Shown one piece after another: positions 7,688-16,541 of a stretch of 64,000 bases of DNA. Positions within the stretch are counted from its first letter, which is position 1. Each line of letters opens with the position of its first letter. Below the pieces are notes generated by a model, which saw nothing but the letters and a program-made list of their open reading frames with translations, was not told where the DNA came from and made no database searches. This stretch comes from Comamonas testosteroni (GTDB taxonomy: Bacteria > Pseudomonadota > Gammaproteobacteria > Burkholderiales > Burkholderiaceae_C). The stretch lies in assembly GCF_003569915.1 (NCBI RefSeq), contig NZ_KZ984450.1, forward strand, positions 62,001 through 126,000. The letters are read 5' to 3'. The translations under genes and the position numbers were made by a program.

Positions 7688-8551
7688 TTGCCGGTGCCCA
7701 CTTTGCCCGCCCCTACGCCACTGCCCCAGCCTGCTGCCACCGATGTGCCGGTAGCGCTGACAAATCAGCGCACCGTTGCTTCCAGCGTGACGCCACACGC
7801 CGTCTCTCGCCTGCGCACAGCGCGGCAGGCTCGCAGCACGCGGCCGTTTCTGACGCGTGGTGGCCCCAAGGGCGAGCGCTGCGAAGGCTGCCGCCTGCGC
7901 CCCACACACTGCATCTGCCAGCTGCGCCCTGATCTGCAAACGCGCGCAGGCTTTTGCCTGCTGATGCACGATGCCGAGCCACTCAAGCCCAGCAACACGG
8001 GCTGGCTGATTGCCGATGTGGTCAAGGACACTTTTGCCTTTGGCTGGGCACGCACCGAGATCGATCCGCAGTTGCAGGCCCTGCTGGCCGACCCGCTGTG
8101 GCAGGCTTATGTGGTCTTCCCCGGTGAATATGTGGATGACGCAGCGCGGGTGGTGAATACGCTGGAGGGCAATGCAGCAGGTCTTCAGCCTGGCAAGCGC
8201 CCGCTGTTTATCCTGCTCGACGCCACCTGGGCCGAGGCGCGCAAGATGTTTCGCAAAAGCCCGTATCTGGATCGCTTGCCGGTGCTCAGCCTGCACCCCG
8301 ACCTGATCTCGCGCTACCAGCTGCGGCGCTCCAAGCGCGACGACCATTTCTGCACCAGCGAAGTCGCCGCGCTGTGCCTTGAGCTGGTAGATGCACCTTC
8401 GGACAAGCTGGCCGGCCAAGTGCTGGAGAGCTATCTGGGCGTGTTTACCGAGCGCTATCTGCAGGCCAAGAACCAGCGCCCTGCCGATGAATCGAATGAG
8501 CGGCACCAGCAACTGCGCGAGCGGCTGAACGCCGCAAAACAGCCGGAATAA
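7688..8551 (+). CDS. DTW-domain tRNA-uridine aminocarboxypropyltransferase
   Basis: The 287-residue protein carries the DTW signature LLDATWAEARKMFRK near residue 180 and an N-terminal Cys cluster (CEGCRLRPTHCICQL) from about residue 60 that probably binds zinc. DTW-domain proteins such as E. coli TapT transfer the aminocarboxypropyl group of S-adenosylmethionine to uridine (acp3U) in tRNA. The first 50 residues are Pro/Thr/Ala-rich and unlike the family. The start, a TTG at 7688, is uncertain and later GTG codons are possible. A strong terminator follows. Confidence 0.8.
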   Translation: MPVPTLPAPTPLPQPAATDVPVALTNQRTVASSVTPHAVSRLRTARQARSTRPFLTRGGPKGERCEGCRLRPTHCICQLRPDLQTRAGFCLLMHDAEPLKPSNTGWLIADVVKDTFAFGWARTEIDPQLQALLADPLWQAYVVFPGEYVDDAARVVNTLEGNAAGLQPGKRPLFILLDATWAEARKMFRKSPYLDRLPVLSLHPDLISRYQLRRSKRDDHFCTSEVAALCLELVDAPSDKLAGQVLESYLGVFTERYLQAKNQRPADESNERHQQLRERLNAAKQPE

Positions 8552-8647
8552 GCATTCCACTAAAAACGATAAGCCAGCAACGACAATCAAGCTTTGAGCT
8601 CCCGCGTCTTAGCGCGTGAGCTGCGTGCCGGATTGGGTTGGTGAATG

Positions 8648-8684
8648 AGCGCCGATGGCCATGGGTCTCGGCGCTTTTGTTTTG
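8648..8684 (+). terminator. Rho-independent terminator
   Basis: The stem AGCGCCGA/TCGGCGCT (8648-8655 with 8668-8675) is followed by TTTGTTTTG. It ends the DTW-domain gene. Confidence 0.75.
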
Positions 8685-8697
8685 TAGGGTTGATGTG

Positions 8698-9654
8698 ATG
8701 AGCAAGTCGTTGAAATGGGTGGGTCTGGCTGCGGCGCTGGTGTGCGTGGGCTCGGCCATGGCAGCAGGCAAACCTGCGAAGGCACAGATTGGTGCGGACA
8801 TTGATACGGCGGTGGATATCTCAGCCTCGCCCACGCTGCAACGCTGGCAAGCCGGTGGAACGGTGACTCTGGGCGTGCGCGAAGCGGCGGTGCCCATGTC
8901 GTATGTGATTGGGGCGAACGAGAAATTTGTCGGCTATCACATGGACCTCTGCGAACGCGTGGTGCATGCGATTGCGCCCAAGGCCCAGATCAAATACATG
9001 GTGCTGACGCCGCAGAACACCATGCCGCTGATCAACAACGGCACGGCAGACTTCAACTGCGCCAGCATGACCAATAACCTCATGCGCCAAAAGCAGGTGG
9101 CCTTTGGCCTGACGACTTATGTGAGCGAGGTGCGCATGGCGGTGCGTGCGGATTCAGGCATCACCTCGTTCAAGCAACTGCAGGGCCGCAATGTGGGCGC
9201 CATCACCGGCACGACGGCGGTGCAGATTCTGCGCAAGTACGCCAGCGACAACGATCTGAACTTCAAGACACTGATGAGCAAGGACCAGTTCGAGAGCTTC
9301 TTGCTGCTCGAATCGGGCCGCGTCGATGCTTTTGTGCTGGACGACAATATGCTCGCTGGCGTGATCGGCCAGAGCCAGAACCCCAAGGGCTACAAGATTG
9401 TGGGCGAGGTGATCGGTGCCGAGCCGATTGCGATCCAGTTCAGCAAGAACGACCCGCAGATCAAGAAGGCCGTGGACGGCGCGATCCTGCAGATGATCCG
9501 CTCTGGCGAGATGCACAAGCTCTACAACAAGTGGTTTATGCAGCCGATTCCGCCCAAGGGCGTGAACCTGAACCTGCCCATGGGCGAGATGCTGAAAAAG
9601 CAACTGGCTGCGCCTAACGACACGCCGCTTGAGCATTTCGTATTGCCCCAGTAA
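8698..9654 (+). CDS. Periplasmic amino-acid ABC transporter substrate-binding protein (GltI-like)
   Basis: The 318-residue product starts MSKSLKWVGLAAALV and has a Sec signal peptide ending near AMAAG. The mature part is a type 2 periplasmic binding protein: TVTLGVREAAVPMSYV opens lobe 1, MDLCERVVHAI follows, and LQGRNVGAITGTTA and GRVDAFVLDDNML form the ligand-binding hinge region. The closest family I recognise is the glutamate/aspartate receptor GltI. No permease or ATPase gene is adjacent, so it is an orphan receptor here. The start follows a terminator and an AGGG-type ribosome-binding site. Ligand identity is inferred. Confidence 0.85.
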   Translation: MSKSLKWVGLAAALVCVGSAMAAGKPAKAQIGADIDTAVDISASPTLQRWQAGGTVTLGVREAAVPMSYVIGANEKFVGYHMDLCERVVHAIAPKAQIKYMVLTPQNTMPLINNGTADFNCASMTNNLMRQKQVAFGLTTYVSEVRMAVRADSGITSFKQLQGRNVGAITGTTAVQILRKYASDNDLNFKTLMSKDQFESFLLLESGRVDAFVLDDNMLAGVIGQSQNPKGYKIVGEVIGAEPIAIQFSKNDPQIKKAVDGAILQMIRSGEMHKLYNKWFMQPIPPKGVNLNLPMGEMLKKQLAAPNDTPLEHFVLPQ

Positions 9655-9687
9655 GCGGGCCTGCAGCACTGCCTATAGACTGCAGGC

Positions 9688-10449
9688 ATGCTGGAATATC
9701 TGGTCTACCCGCTGATTGCGCTGATGTTTGTAGCGGTGTTCACCCGCGAGGTGATTGCCCCGGCATCACGCAACCGCTGCGACCGGCGCTGGCTGCTCTA
9801 CAGCACGGCGCTGGGCGCGTTGACGCTGGTGTGCACGCTGGCACTGGGCTATGTGCTCGAAGATCGCATTCGCCAGCATGCGCTGCTGGATGTGGGCGCA
9901 CGCTGGAACCCTTTGCTCGTTGGCCTGCTGAGCTTTTTCATCACCAGCTTTGTCTTTTACTGGTGGCACCGCGCCACGCACCGCTCTGACCTGCTGTGGC
10001 GCGTGTTCCATCAACTGCACCACAGCGCGCGGCGCATCGAGGTGCTGACTTCGTTCTATGCCCACCCGCTCGACTCCGCCGCCGCCATGCTGCTGAGCGT
10101 GATCTCCAGCTACTGGGTGCTCGGTGCCAGCCCTGCAGCAGCGGCTGTGGCGCTGGGCCTGACGGCGGCGTTTGACCTGTTCACCCACGCCGATATCCGC
10201 ACGCCGCGCTGGCTGGGCTATGTGCTGCAGCGGCCCGAGATGCACACCGTGCACCACCAACATGGCCACCATGCGCAAAACTATGGGCTGCCGCTGTGGG
10301 ACCTGCTGTTTGGCACCTGGACCAACCCCGCAGAGCGCGCGCAGCAACTGGGCTTTGACGATGACAAGTCCGAGCGCGTGGCCGAGATGCTGCTGTGGCG
10401 TGATGTGCATCTGAGCGAGCCGGTCTGCGGGCGCAAAAAGCCCTATTGA
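9688..10449 (+). CDS. Sterol desaturase / fatty acid hydroxylase family membrane protein
   Basis: This 253-residue membrane protein has hydrophobic helices at about 5-20, 38-55 and 78-93 and others near 125-150. Three His clusters mark a di-iron centre: HRATH (94-98), HQLHH (108-112) and HTVHHQHGHH in the C-terminal third. That is the ERG3/hydroxylase pattern, enzymes that use O2 to desaturate or hydroxylate lipids at the cytosolic membrane face. Bacterial members act on diverse substrates and this one is unassigned. It lies 33 bases after the receptor gene with no terminator between, so cotranscription is possible. Confidence 0.85.
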   Translation: MLEYLVYPLIALMFVAVFTREVIAPASRNRCDRRWLLYSTALGALTLVCTLALGYVLEDRIRQHALLDVGARWNPLLVGLLSFFITSFVFYWWHRATHRSDLLWRVFHQLHHSARRIEVLTSFYAHPLDSAAAMLLSVISSYWVLGASPAAAAVALGLTAAFDLFTHADIRTPRWLGYVLQRPEMHTVHHQHGHHAQNYGLPLWDLLFGTWTNPAERAQQLGFDDDKSERVAEMLLWRDVHLSEPVCGRKKPY

Positions 10450-10451
10450 AT

Positions 10452-10510
10452 CATCAAAATTGATAGCTAATAGTCTATGCAGAATATAGACAATCTGCCA
10501 ATTTTGTTCT
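10452..10510 (-). repeat. Dispersed intergenic repeat, copy 2
   Basis: On the minus strand this reads AAAATTGGC, an A+T-rich core with TCTATATT, then TTAGCTATCAATTTTGAT, matching the dispersed family described at 17030-17080. The rest of the 411-base gap 10450-10860 holds no convincing gene. A minus-strand frame through it lacks any family resemblance. Confidence 0.5.
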
Positions 10511-10860
10511 TAATTGTTAATACAAGGCTGCCTTGACGCCTTTGCGCCTGCCAACCCTCATCCGGGTCTTGGGCAGCGCGCAAAAATCTGTTCAAATTAA
10601 CCAAATCTGTCTGGCCTGGCCCAGTCAGCAACGTCGGCCTGGCAGCCACGCAGCACAACATTCGTGATCGCACGATTTTCATAACCCGCTCGCCAGACCT
10701 TGGCATGTAACGCCTGCCGTTCATGCGCTCGATGCAAAGCGCTGTTACCAGCCGCTTGCACAAACTTCTGAATACTGTCGTGGCCGGACGCCGACTCCGG
10801 CTGCTTTGCTCATTGCAAGCCCGGCCCGTGCCCGGGCGAAAGGAAAGGTGTCCGGTTTTG

Positions 10861-11955
10861 GTGGAGTCCGTGTACAAGCTGCGCTACAACCCTGCGCTCG
10901 ACGGGTTGCGAGGCGTGGCAATCTTGCTGGTGATCCTCTCGCACGCCCATGCACCGCTGTTCGATGGTGCCTTCTTTGGCGTCGATCTGTTCTTCGTGCT
11001 CAGCGGCTACCTGATCACCTCGCTGCTGCTGATGGAGTTCCAGCAGCACGGCAAGCTCGATTACTGGCGTTTTTACCGCCGCAGATTCTTCAGGCTCATG
11101 CCCGCGCTGGCCCTGTTTCTGGGCGCGTACTGCATTTTTGCGCCCTTCCTCTGGCCGGACCTGACGGACATCTACTCGGACGCACTGGTCTCCATCCTCT
11201 ACCTGGCCGACTACGGCATTGCCTTCTTCGACAGCCCGGACACGCTGCTGCATATGTGGTCGCTATCGGTGGAGGAGCATTTCTATCTGATCTGGCCACC
11301 GCTGCTGGTGCTGTTCCTGCGCAAAGCCACGCCGGGCAAGGTCTGGGCACCGCTTTTGGTGCTTTGGCTGCTGAGCACGCTGTGGCGCGTGCTCTGGGTC
11401 ATGCAGGGCCAGCAGTTCTATGAAATCTTCTTTCGCTTCGACACCCGCGCCTCGGGCCTGATCGCCGGTGCGCTGCTGGCCGCGCTGATGGTGGAAAAAC
11501 CGCAGTGGATGGAGCGCCTTCAGTCGCTGCGCGGCTACACCATGTGGTTTGTGCTGGCCGTGCCGCTGATCATGGAGCTGAAGTGGGACGACCACCACGC
11601 CATGATCTGGGGCATCACCGTGGTCGAGTGCGCGGCCATTGTGGTGCTGCTGGGCGTACAAAAGCCCGTGGGCGTGGTCTATGAAATGCTGACCGCGCCG
11701 CTGCTGGTACGGCTGGGCAAGCTCTCCTACGGCATCTACCTCTGGCACTACCCGGTGGTGCGCTATCTGCGTGCCGATTACTCCTGGCCCGTGGTGGTCA
11801 TCGCCGGTCTGGTGATTTCGACGGTGCTGGCTGCGCTGTCGTTCTACACCGTGGAGCGCTGGGCGCTGCAGCGCCGCGATGCGCGCAAGCAACCCGCACA
11901 ATCCCCGCAGCGCCGTCAGGAGCCCACGCTGCGCGAGGCCACACGAAACTCCTGA
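10861..11955 (+). CDS. Membrane O-acyltransferase, OafA/YrhL type (acyltransferase 3)
   Basis: The product begins near VYKLRYNPALDGLRGVAILLV, the usual N-terminus of the acyltransferase 3 family, with the conserved Arg and the following SHAHAPLF His. FFGVDLFFVLSGYLITSLLL, RFYRRRFFRLMPAL and WSLSVEEHFYLIWPPLL are family landmarks, and about ten transmembrane helices follow. Such proteins transfer acetyl or other acyl groups to extracytoplasmic sugars, often lipopolysaccharide or peptidoglycan. The frame is open from 10723, but AGGAAAGG at 10841-10848 favours TTG 10858 or GTG 10861; I use GTG 10861 (364 residues). No other glycan genes are adjacent. Confidence 0.85.
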   Translation: MESVYKLRYNPALDGLRGVAILLVILSHAHAPLFDGAFFGVDLFFVLSGYLITSLLLMEFQQHGKLDYWRFYRRRFFRLMPALALFLGAYCIFAPFLWPDLTDIYSDALVSILYLADYGIAFFDSPDTLLHMWSLSVEEHFYLIWPPLLVLFLRKATPGKVWAPLLVLWLLSTLWRVLWVMQGQQFYEIFFRFDTRASGLIAGALLAALMVEKPQWMERLQSLRGYTMWFVLAVPLIMELKWDDHHAMIWGITVVECAAIVVLLGVQKPVGVVYEMLTAPLLVRLGKLSYGIYLWHYPVVRYLRADYSWPVVVIAGLVISTVLAALSFYTVERWALQRRDARKQPAQSPQRRQEPTLREATRNS

Positions 11956-11969
11956 ATCAGGAGCAGGCC

Positions 11970-12632
11970 TTAAAAGCCCGCTCCGGGCTGGGACAGATAT
12001 TCGTTCTCTTCCTCAGTGCTGGGGCGGCCCAGAATCGCATTGCGGTGCGGAAAGCGGCCAAAGCGCGCTATCACCTCCTGATGGCGATGTGCATAGTCCA
12101 GCGAACCGGCCAGATAGTCGCGGATTTCGGCATTCGGGGCCATCTGCACCAGCGACTCGAAAGCCTCCACGCTGCGCTGCTGCATGGCGCGGTCTTCGGC
12201 ATGCTCCAGCGGCAGGTAGAGAAACACGCGCGCGACCTCGGGCAGGTCCAGGTCGGCGCCGCTGTCCTGCGCCTCCAGCGTCAGGGCCAGCGCCAGTGGG
12301 TCTCCGGCAAAGCTTTGGGGCTGGTTGCGAAAGATATTGCGCGTGAACTGGTCCAGCAGCAGCACCAGCGCCAGCCGCCCCCAGGGACCTTGCTCCACCC
12401 AGTGGCCCAGCGATCCGCCCAGCGCGGCTTGCACGGCCACGCCAAAGCGTTCGCGCAACTGCTCGTCAAAGGCTGGCGATTTGGTGAACCACTGCTGCTT
12501 GAAATGCAGGGCCTCGCTGTTGCTGGGCCGGGCACTGCCAAACCACTGGGTCAGAACCTGATCGGGCAGCGTCGCATCGTCCACAACGGCGTTCAGGGCT
12601 TGGTGTTGGAGGGGGTGGGCGTTCTCGGTCAT
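11970..12632 (-). CDS. DUF924 family protein
   Basis: The 220-residue soluble protein matches DUF924: VLTQWFGS near the N-terminus, WGRLALVLLLDQFTRNIFR in the middle, FLYLPLEHAED and the C-terminal RFGRFPHRNAILGR. The family has a tetratricopeptide-like all-helical fold and no established function. It is convergent with the acyltransferase gene, 14 bases apart, and no clear terminator lies between them. Confidence 0.85.
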   Translation of the reverse strand: MTENAHPLQHQALNAVVDDATLPDQVLTQWFGSARPSNSEALHFKQQWFTKSPAFDEQLRERFGVAVQAALGGSLGHWVEQGPWGRLALVLLLDQFTRNIFRNQPQSFAGDPLALALTLEAQDSGADLDLPEVARVFLYLPLEHAEDRAMQQRSVEAFESLVQMAPNAEIRDYLAGSLDYAHRHQEVIARFGRFPHRNAILGRPSTEEENEYLSQPGAGF

Positions 12633-12888
12633 GGCCTGATTGTGGCCTGAGCCTGCAAATCTATGTGTCGGCCAGCGCTGTCAACGAATCGACGCAGCAA
12701 ACGTTAGACAAACCTCGGTAAATTCGCCGATCTGTCGAAAAAACCGGGAACTTCAATCATCCACGAGGACTCAGGGGAATAGGGCCGAGAGAGAAAATGA
12801 TGGGTTCAAAAAACATAGCGCATGGCGCTGATGTTTCAACAGATTTCAGGGTATCGGGTTTGTTTGTTTGCGGAGTCAGACTGTTGTG

Positions 12889-13461
12889 ATGAATCGGCGC
12901 TCATGGTTGGTATTGGCAGTGATCGGCACAGGTCTGGCTGCCACAGGTTGCTCTGGAAAGTCTGTGCCCAGCAGCGTGAGCGTGAGTCAGCAAACGCTGC
13001 AGGAAAAAGTGGCCTCGCGCTTTCCGCGCCAGTTTCCCGTGGCCGGTCTGCTGCAGCTGAGCCTGAATGCGCCCAAGCTGAGCATGATCCCCGAGCGCAA
13101 TATGCTCAACGCTGTGATTCCGGCCGAACTCGGCGGCAAGGTGCTCAAGGACAAATATAGCGGCCTGCTCGATGTGGACTTTGCGCTGCGCTACGAGCCC
13201 ACGGACCGCACGCTGCGCGCCTACCAGATCAAGGTCAACAGCCTCACCATAGATGGGCTGGCCCCCGCCATGAGCGACATGCTGGCCACCTACTCCACCG
13301 CGCTGGCCGAGCAGGCCTTGGGGCAGGTGGTGCTGTACCAGTTGCAGGACAAGGACCTGGCGCTGGTGGACGCGCTGGCCATGGAGCCGGGAACCATCAC
13401 CGTCACCGCCCAGGGGCTGACGATCACGTTGGTACAGAAGGCATCGTCCAGCAACAAATAA
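12889..13461 (+). CDS. DUF1439 lipoprotein (YceB-like)
   Basis: I start at the ATG at 12889 (MNRRSWLVLAVIG), which gives a compact type II signal with lipobox AATGC (Cys at about 21). The mature part of roughly 165 residues fits DUF1439/YceB: SVSQQTLQEKVASRFP, then LQLSLNAPKLSMIPERN and GLLDVDFALRYEP. YceB-type lipoproteins have a lipid-binding-like beta fold and no proven role. The gene is alone between convergent neighbours and ends in a shared bidirectional terminator. An upstream in-frame ATG at 12868 adds only seven residues. Confidence 0.78.
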   Translation: MNRRSWLVLAVIGTGLAATGCSGKSVPSSVSVSQQTLQEKVASRFPRQFPVAGLLQLSLNAPKLSMIPERNMLNAVIPAELGGKVLKDKYSGLLDVDFALRYEPTDRTLRAYQIKVNSLTIDGLAPAMSDMLATYSTALAEQALGQVVLYQLQDKDLALVDALAMEPGTITVTAQGLTITLVQKASSSNK

Positions 13462-13474
13462 GCTGCCATGCATG

Positions 13475-13510
13475 AAAAAAAGCCCGCAAGCTTGGGCCTG
13501 CGGGCTTTTT
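13475..13510. terminator. Bidirectional rho-independent terminator
   Basis: AAAAAGCCCGCA pairs with TGCGGGCTTTTT around a short loop. A-run and T-run flank the stem, so it can serve both the DUF1439 gene and the convergent receptor gene. Confidence 0.85.
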
Positions 13511-13521
13511 GATGGGCCGGT

Positions 13522-14337
13522 TCAGCGCGGCTTGGCGATGGGCTCCAGCCCCGTATCCCGAATCGTCTGGGCCGCTGCGGGCGAGGTGTAGAACTTCAGC
13601 AACTGCTCCAGCCCCTGCGGGTTGGTCGATGTACTGGCCGTGCCCGCCGAGAACAGCGTGTAGTGCTGCACCGAATCAGGCAGCGTGCCGGCGTAGCTGA
13701 TGCCTTCAATCGGCAGCAGCTCGCTGACCTGCTGCAGGCCAATGTCGGCCTCGCCACGCGCCACGATGGTGCCCACGCGCTCGGTCACGATCTTCTTGCT
13801 CTTGGGCATGACCTGATCGTGAATGCCCAGTTTTTTCAGCATCTGGGTTTCGTAATAGGTGCCGCTGGCACTGGCCGAGTAGGCAATGCTCTTGGCGTTC
13901 AGCAGCACCTGGCGCAGCTTGTCTTCGGTGCTGATGTCAGGAATGGGCGCGCCCTTCTTCACGGCCACGCCCACGGCGGAGCGCACCAGATCGATCTGCG
14001 TGCCCTGCTTGACCAGGCCCTTGGCGGCCAGATCATCGAGCGCACCGCGCGCCAGAATCACCACATCCGCCTTCTCACCCTGGCTCAGTCGCGTAGGGAT
14101 AGCTGTGGGCGAGGAGCCCATGGACGAGCCATAGGCCGACTCCACCGCAATCCCCGTCTGCTGCGTGAACAACGGCGCAAGGCGCTTGTGCGCCTCGGTA
14201 AAGCCACCCGAGGTCATCAACCGCACAGGCTCCTTGCTGGCCTGCGGGGTGATCGATTGCTGGGCGCAGCCCGCAGCCAGAGCCACGGCGCTGATGAGCA
14301 GGGCGCGGCGGGCCATCTGAAGTGAGAAGGGGGTCAT
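13522..14337 (-). CDS. ModA-like extracellular solute-binding lipoprotein
   Basis: The ATG at 14337 is preceded by GGAG six bases upstream; an in-frame ATG at 14400 is less likely. The 271-residue product starts MTPFSLQMARRALLISAV, with lipobox LAAGC. VRLMTSGGFTEAHKRLAPLF, the Ser/Gly-rich SAYGSSMGSSP and KADVVILARGALDDLAAKG match the molybdate-binding ModA fold (type 2 periplasmic binding protein). KIVTERVGTIVARGEADIGLQQ is the second-lobe signature. Members of this branch bind diverse anions or organic acids, and no modB/modC partner is adjacent. Ligand unknown. Confidence 0.8.
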   Translation of the reverse strand: MTPFSLQMARRALLISAVALAAGCAQQSITPQASKEPVRLMTSGGFTEAHKRLAPLFTQQTGIAVESAYGSSMGSSPTAIPTRLSQGEKADVVILARGALDDLAAKGLVKQGTQIDLVRSAVGVAVKKGAPIPDISTEDKLRQVLLNAKSIAYSASASGTYYETQMLKKLGIHDQVMPKSKKIVTERVGTIVARGEADIGLQQVSELLPIEGISYAGTLPDSVQHYTLFSAGTASTSTNPQGLEQLLKFYTSPAAAQTIRDTGLEPIAKPR

Positions 14338-14570
14338 CTGGTCTCCGAAAATGGTTTTTTGAAGCCAAACTGCCTTACAGTCCTTATTGAACATAGGCAT
14401 ACAGCTATTTATTCAATAGCATCTGGCTGCCAATGATTGTGGCCAAACGCCAGTTTTGCGTCCGATACAGTTTGTGTCCGGCACGGAAACACTGCTGGTA
14501 CGCGCAGGCGCATAGCCTCCTGCCCGGCATGCGGCTACTATCATCTTTTGCCCGGCTCTCAAGGACTTTC

Positions 14571-15287
14571 ATGGCTCAGCAACTCAAGGATTTCTCTGTC
14601 ACCCGCAAATGGCCTGCCCAGCATCCCGAGCGCATTCAGCTGTACTCGCTGCCCACGCCCAATGGTGTGAAGGTGTCGATTGCGCTTGAAGAGATGCAGC
14701 TGCCTTACGAGGCGCATCTGGTCAGCTTCGAGACCAATGACCAGCTCACGCCCGAGTTTGTGGGCACCTTCCCCAACAACAAAATTCCCGCCATCATCGA
14801 CCCGCAAGGCCCGGGCGGTCAGCCGCTGGCCCTGTTCGAGTCCGGTGCCATCCTGATCTATCTGGCTGAAAAAACCGGCAGCCCGCTGCTGCCCGCAGAC
14901 CCCGTGGCCCGCTACGAGACGCTGCAATGGCTGATGTTCCAGATGGGTGGCGTGGGCCCCATGTTTGGTCAGGTCGGCTTTTTCCACAAATACGGCGGCA
15001 AGGACTTCGAGGACAAGCGCCCGCGTGACCGCTATGTGAATGAGTCCAAGCGCCTGCTGGGCGTGCTGGAAGCGCGCATGAAGGGCCGTCAGTGGATCAT
15101 GGGTGATCAGTTCACCATTGCCGACATCGCCATCTGGCCCTGGGTGCGCAATATGGCAGCAGAAAGCGGCTACAACGCGGGCGAGCTGGTCGGCTGGAGC
15201 AACTTCCCCGAACTGCAGCGCGTGCTGGCCGCTTTTGTGGCGCGCCCTGCCGTTGCCAAGGGGCTGAACGTGCCGCCGCGCGGTTGA
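14571..15287 (+). CDS. Glutathione S-transferase family protein (YfcG/GstB-like)
   Basis: The 238-residue protein has a thioredoxin-like domain at about 20-105 (IQLYSLPTPNGVKVSIALEE, NNKIPAIIDP, ALFESGAILIYLAEKTG with the Glu-Ser glutathione-binding pair) and an all-helical domain with DQFTIADIAIWPW. It resembles E. coli YfcG, a disulfide-bond reductase. AAGGA precedes the ATG at 14571. It is 120 bases upstream of the pirin gene on the same strand, a pairing consistent with redox or aromatic metabolism, though no pathway is shown. Confidence 0.87.
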   Translation: MAQQLKDFSVTRKWPAQHPERIQLYSLPTPNGVKVSIALEEMQLPYEAHLVSFETNDQLTPEFVGTFPNNKIPAIIDPQGPGGQPLALFESGAILIYLAEKTGSPLLPADPVARYETLQWLMFQMGGVGPMFGQVGFFHKYGGKDFEDKRPRDRYVNESKRLLGVLEARMKGRQWIMGDQFTIADIAIWPWVRNMAAESGYNAGELVGWSNFPELQRVLAAFVARPAVAKGLNVPPRG

Positions 15288-15407
15288 AACCCGTCGTTGC
15301 AAAAATGGCGGGCATTGTCCCAGCCATGATGCCTTTGATACGGGTCAACTGGCACTATCTTCCAAGAGTCAGGCTTTGCGCATAGCCGAGCCCACAAGGA
15401 GATCACT

Positions 15408-16463
15408 ATGACCACGACCCGTAACCCCATTCTGGAAAGCGCCCCGCTGGGCCCACGCTGGCCCTGCCTGGACCCTTTCCTGTTCTGCGCCCACCACGAT
15501 GACAGCTACCCCGCCAGCGACGGCAAGATGGGGGTGCAGGCCGTGGATCTGGATGGCCGCGAAATGGGCAGCGACTTCAGCGCCAAGGACGGTTTTTCCA
15601 TGTACCACGGCGACAGCGTGCCCGGCTTTCCCGGCCACCCGCATCGCGGCTTCGAGACCGTGACGCTGGTGCGCAAGGGCCGCATCGACCATGCGGACTC
15701 GCTGGGTGCCATGGCCCGCTTTGGCGGCGGCGATGTGCAATGGCTCACCGCTGGCAAAGGCATTCAGCACTCGGAGATGTTTCCGCTGCTCAACAGCGAC
15801 AAGCCCAATCCGCTGGAGCTGTTCCAGATCTGGCTGAACCTGCCCGCCCGCAACAAGATGGTGGAGCCGCACTTCACCATGTTCTGGGATGAGCGCATTC
15901 CGCGTGTGAGCTTCAGCGACGCCGCAGGCAAGCAGACCACAGTAACGGTGATTGCCGGCGCCCTGCCCGGTGCGGACCAGCCCCTGGCACCGCCGCCCGA
16001 GTCCTGGGCCTCCCAGCCCGGCAGCGATGTCGCTATCTGGACGCTGAGCCTTGCGCCCGGTGCCCGCTGGACCATGCCCAAGGCTGCCGGCGCCAACACA
16101 CACCGCATGCTCTACTTCTTCGTCGGCCAGCGCATGAGCGTGGGCGGCGAGGCCGTGAACCAGCACCAGGCCATGCATGTGGATGCGCATCAGGATGTGG
16201 AACTGGTCAACACCGGCGATGAACTGGTGGAACTGGTGCTGCTGCAAGGTACGCCGATTGGCGAGCCCGTGTCGCAATACGGCCCGTTTGTGATGAACAC
16301 GCAGCAGGAAATCATGCAGGCCATGCAGGACTACCGCCGCACCCAGTTCGGCGGCTGGCCCTGGAAGGAGCAGGACCCCGTGCACGGAGCCGAGAACCGG
16401 CGCTTTGCCCGCTACCCCGGTGCCACACAGGACGATTTGCCCCCGGTGGCCAGTCAGGCCTGA
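15408..16463 (+). CDS. Pirin-family protein, long form
   Basis: This 351-residue bicupin carries the metal ligands His77, His79 (GHPHRGFETV), His121 and Glu123 (GIQHSEMFP). It has a C-terminal cupin ending in NTQQEIMQAMQDYRRTQFGGWP, typical of long bacterial pirins. It is one of three pirins in the window and has about 60 more residues than the 301-residue one at 35041-35946. AAGGAG precedes the ATG. Its upstream neighbour is a GST and it is followed by a strong terminator, so it is probably not cotranscribed with slyD. Confidence 0.87.
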   Translation: MTTTRNPILESAPLGPRWPCLDPFLFCAHHDDSYPASDGKMGVQAVDLDGREMGSDFSAKDGFSMYHGDSVPGFPGHPHRGFETVTLVRKGRIDHADSLGAMARFGGGDVQWLTAGKGIQHSEMFPLLNSDKPNPLELFQIWLNLPARNKMVEPHFTMFWDERIPRVSFSDAAGKQTTVTVIAGALPGADQPLAPPPESWASQPGSDVAIWTLSLAPGARWTMPKAAGANTHRMLYFFVGQRMSVGGEAVNQHQAMHVDAHQDVELVNTGDELVELVLLQGTPIGEPVSQYGPFVMNTQQEIMQAMQDYRRTQFGGWPWKEQDPVHGAENRRFARYPGATQDDLPPVASQA

Positions 16464-16487
16464 TCGCTGACACAATGTGTGCCTTGA

Positions 16488-16526
16488 CCGCCACGACTCG
16501 CTTGCGGGCCGTGGCGGCTTTGTTTT
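16488..16526 (+). terminator. Rho-independent terminator
   Basis: CCGCCACG (16488-16495) pairs with CGTGGCGG (16510-16517), followed by CTTTGTTTT. It ends the pirin gene, 16 bases before slyD. Confidence 0.75.
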
Positions 16527-16541
16527 GACCCTCCAACTGCC

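Noticed and set aside
10467-10877. 136-codon minus-strand frame between the desaturase-like and acyltransferase genes
   Set aside because: It covers the dispersed repeat and the acyltransferase start and has no recognisable protein features.
13522-14337. modA as gene name for the ModA-like lipoprotein
   Set aside because: The fold fits, but no modB or modC is adjacent and the lipoprotein signal and ligand residues do not prove molybdate binding.
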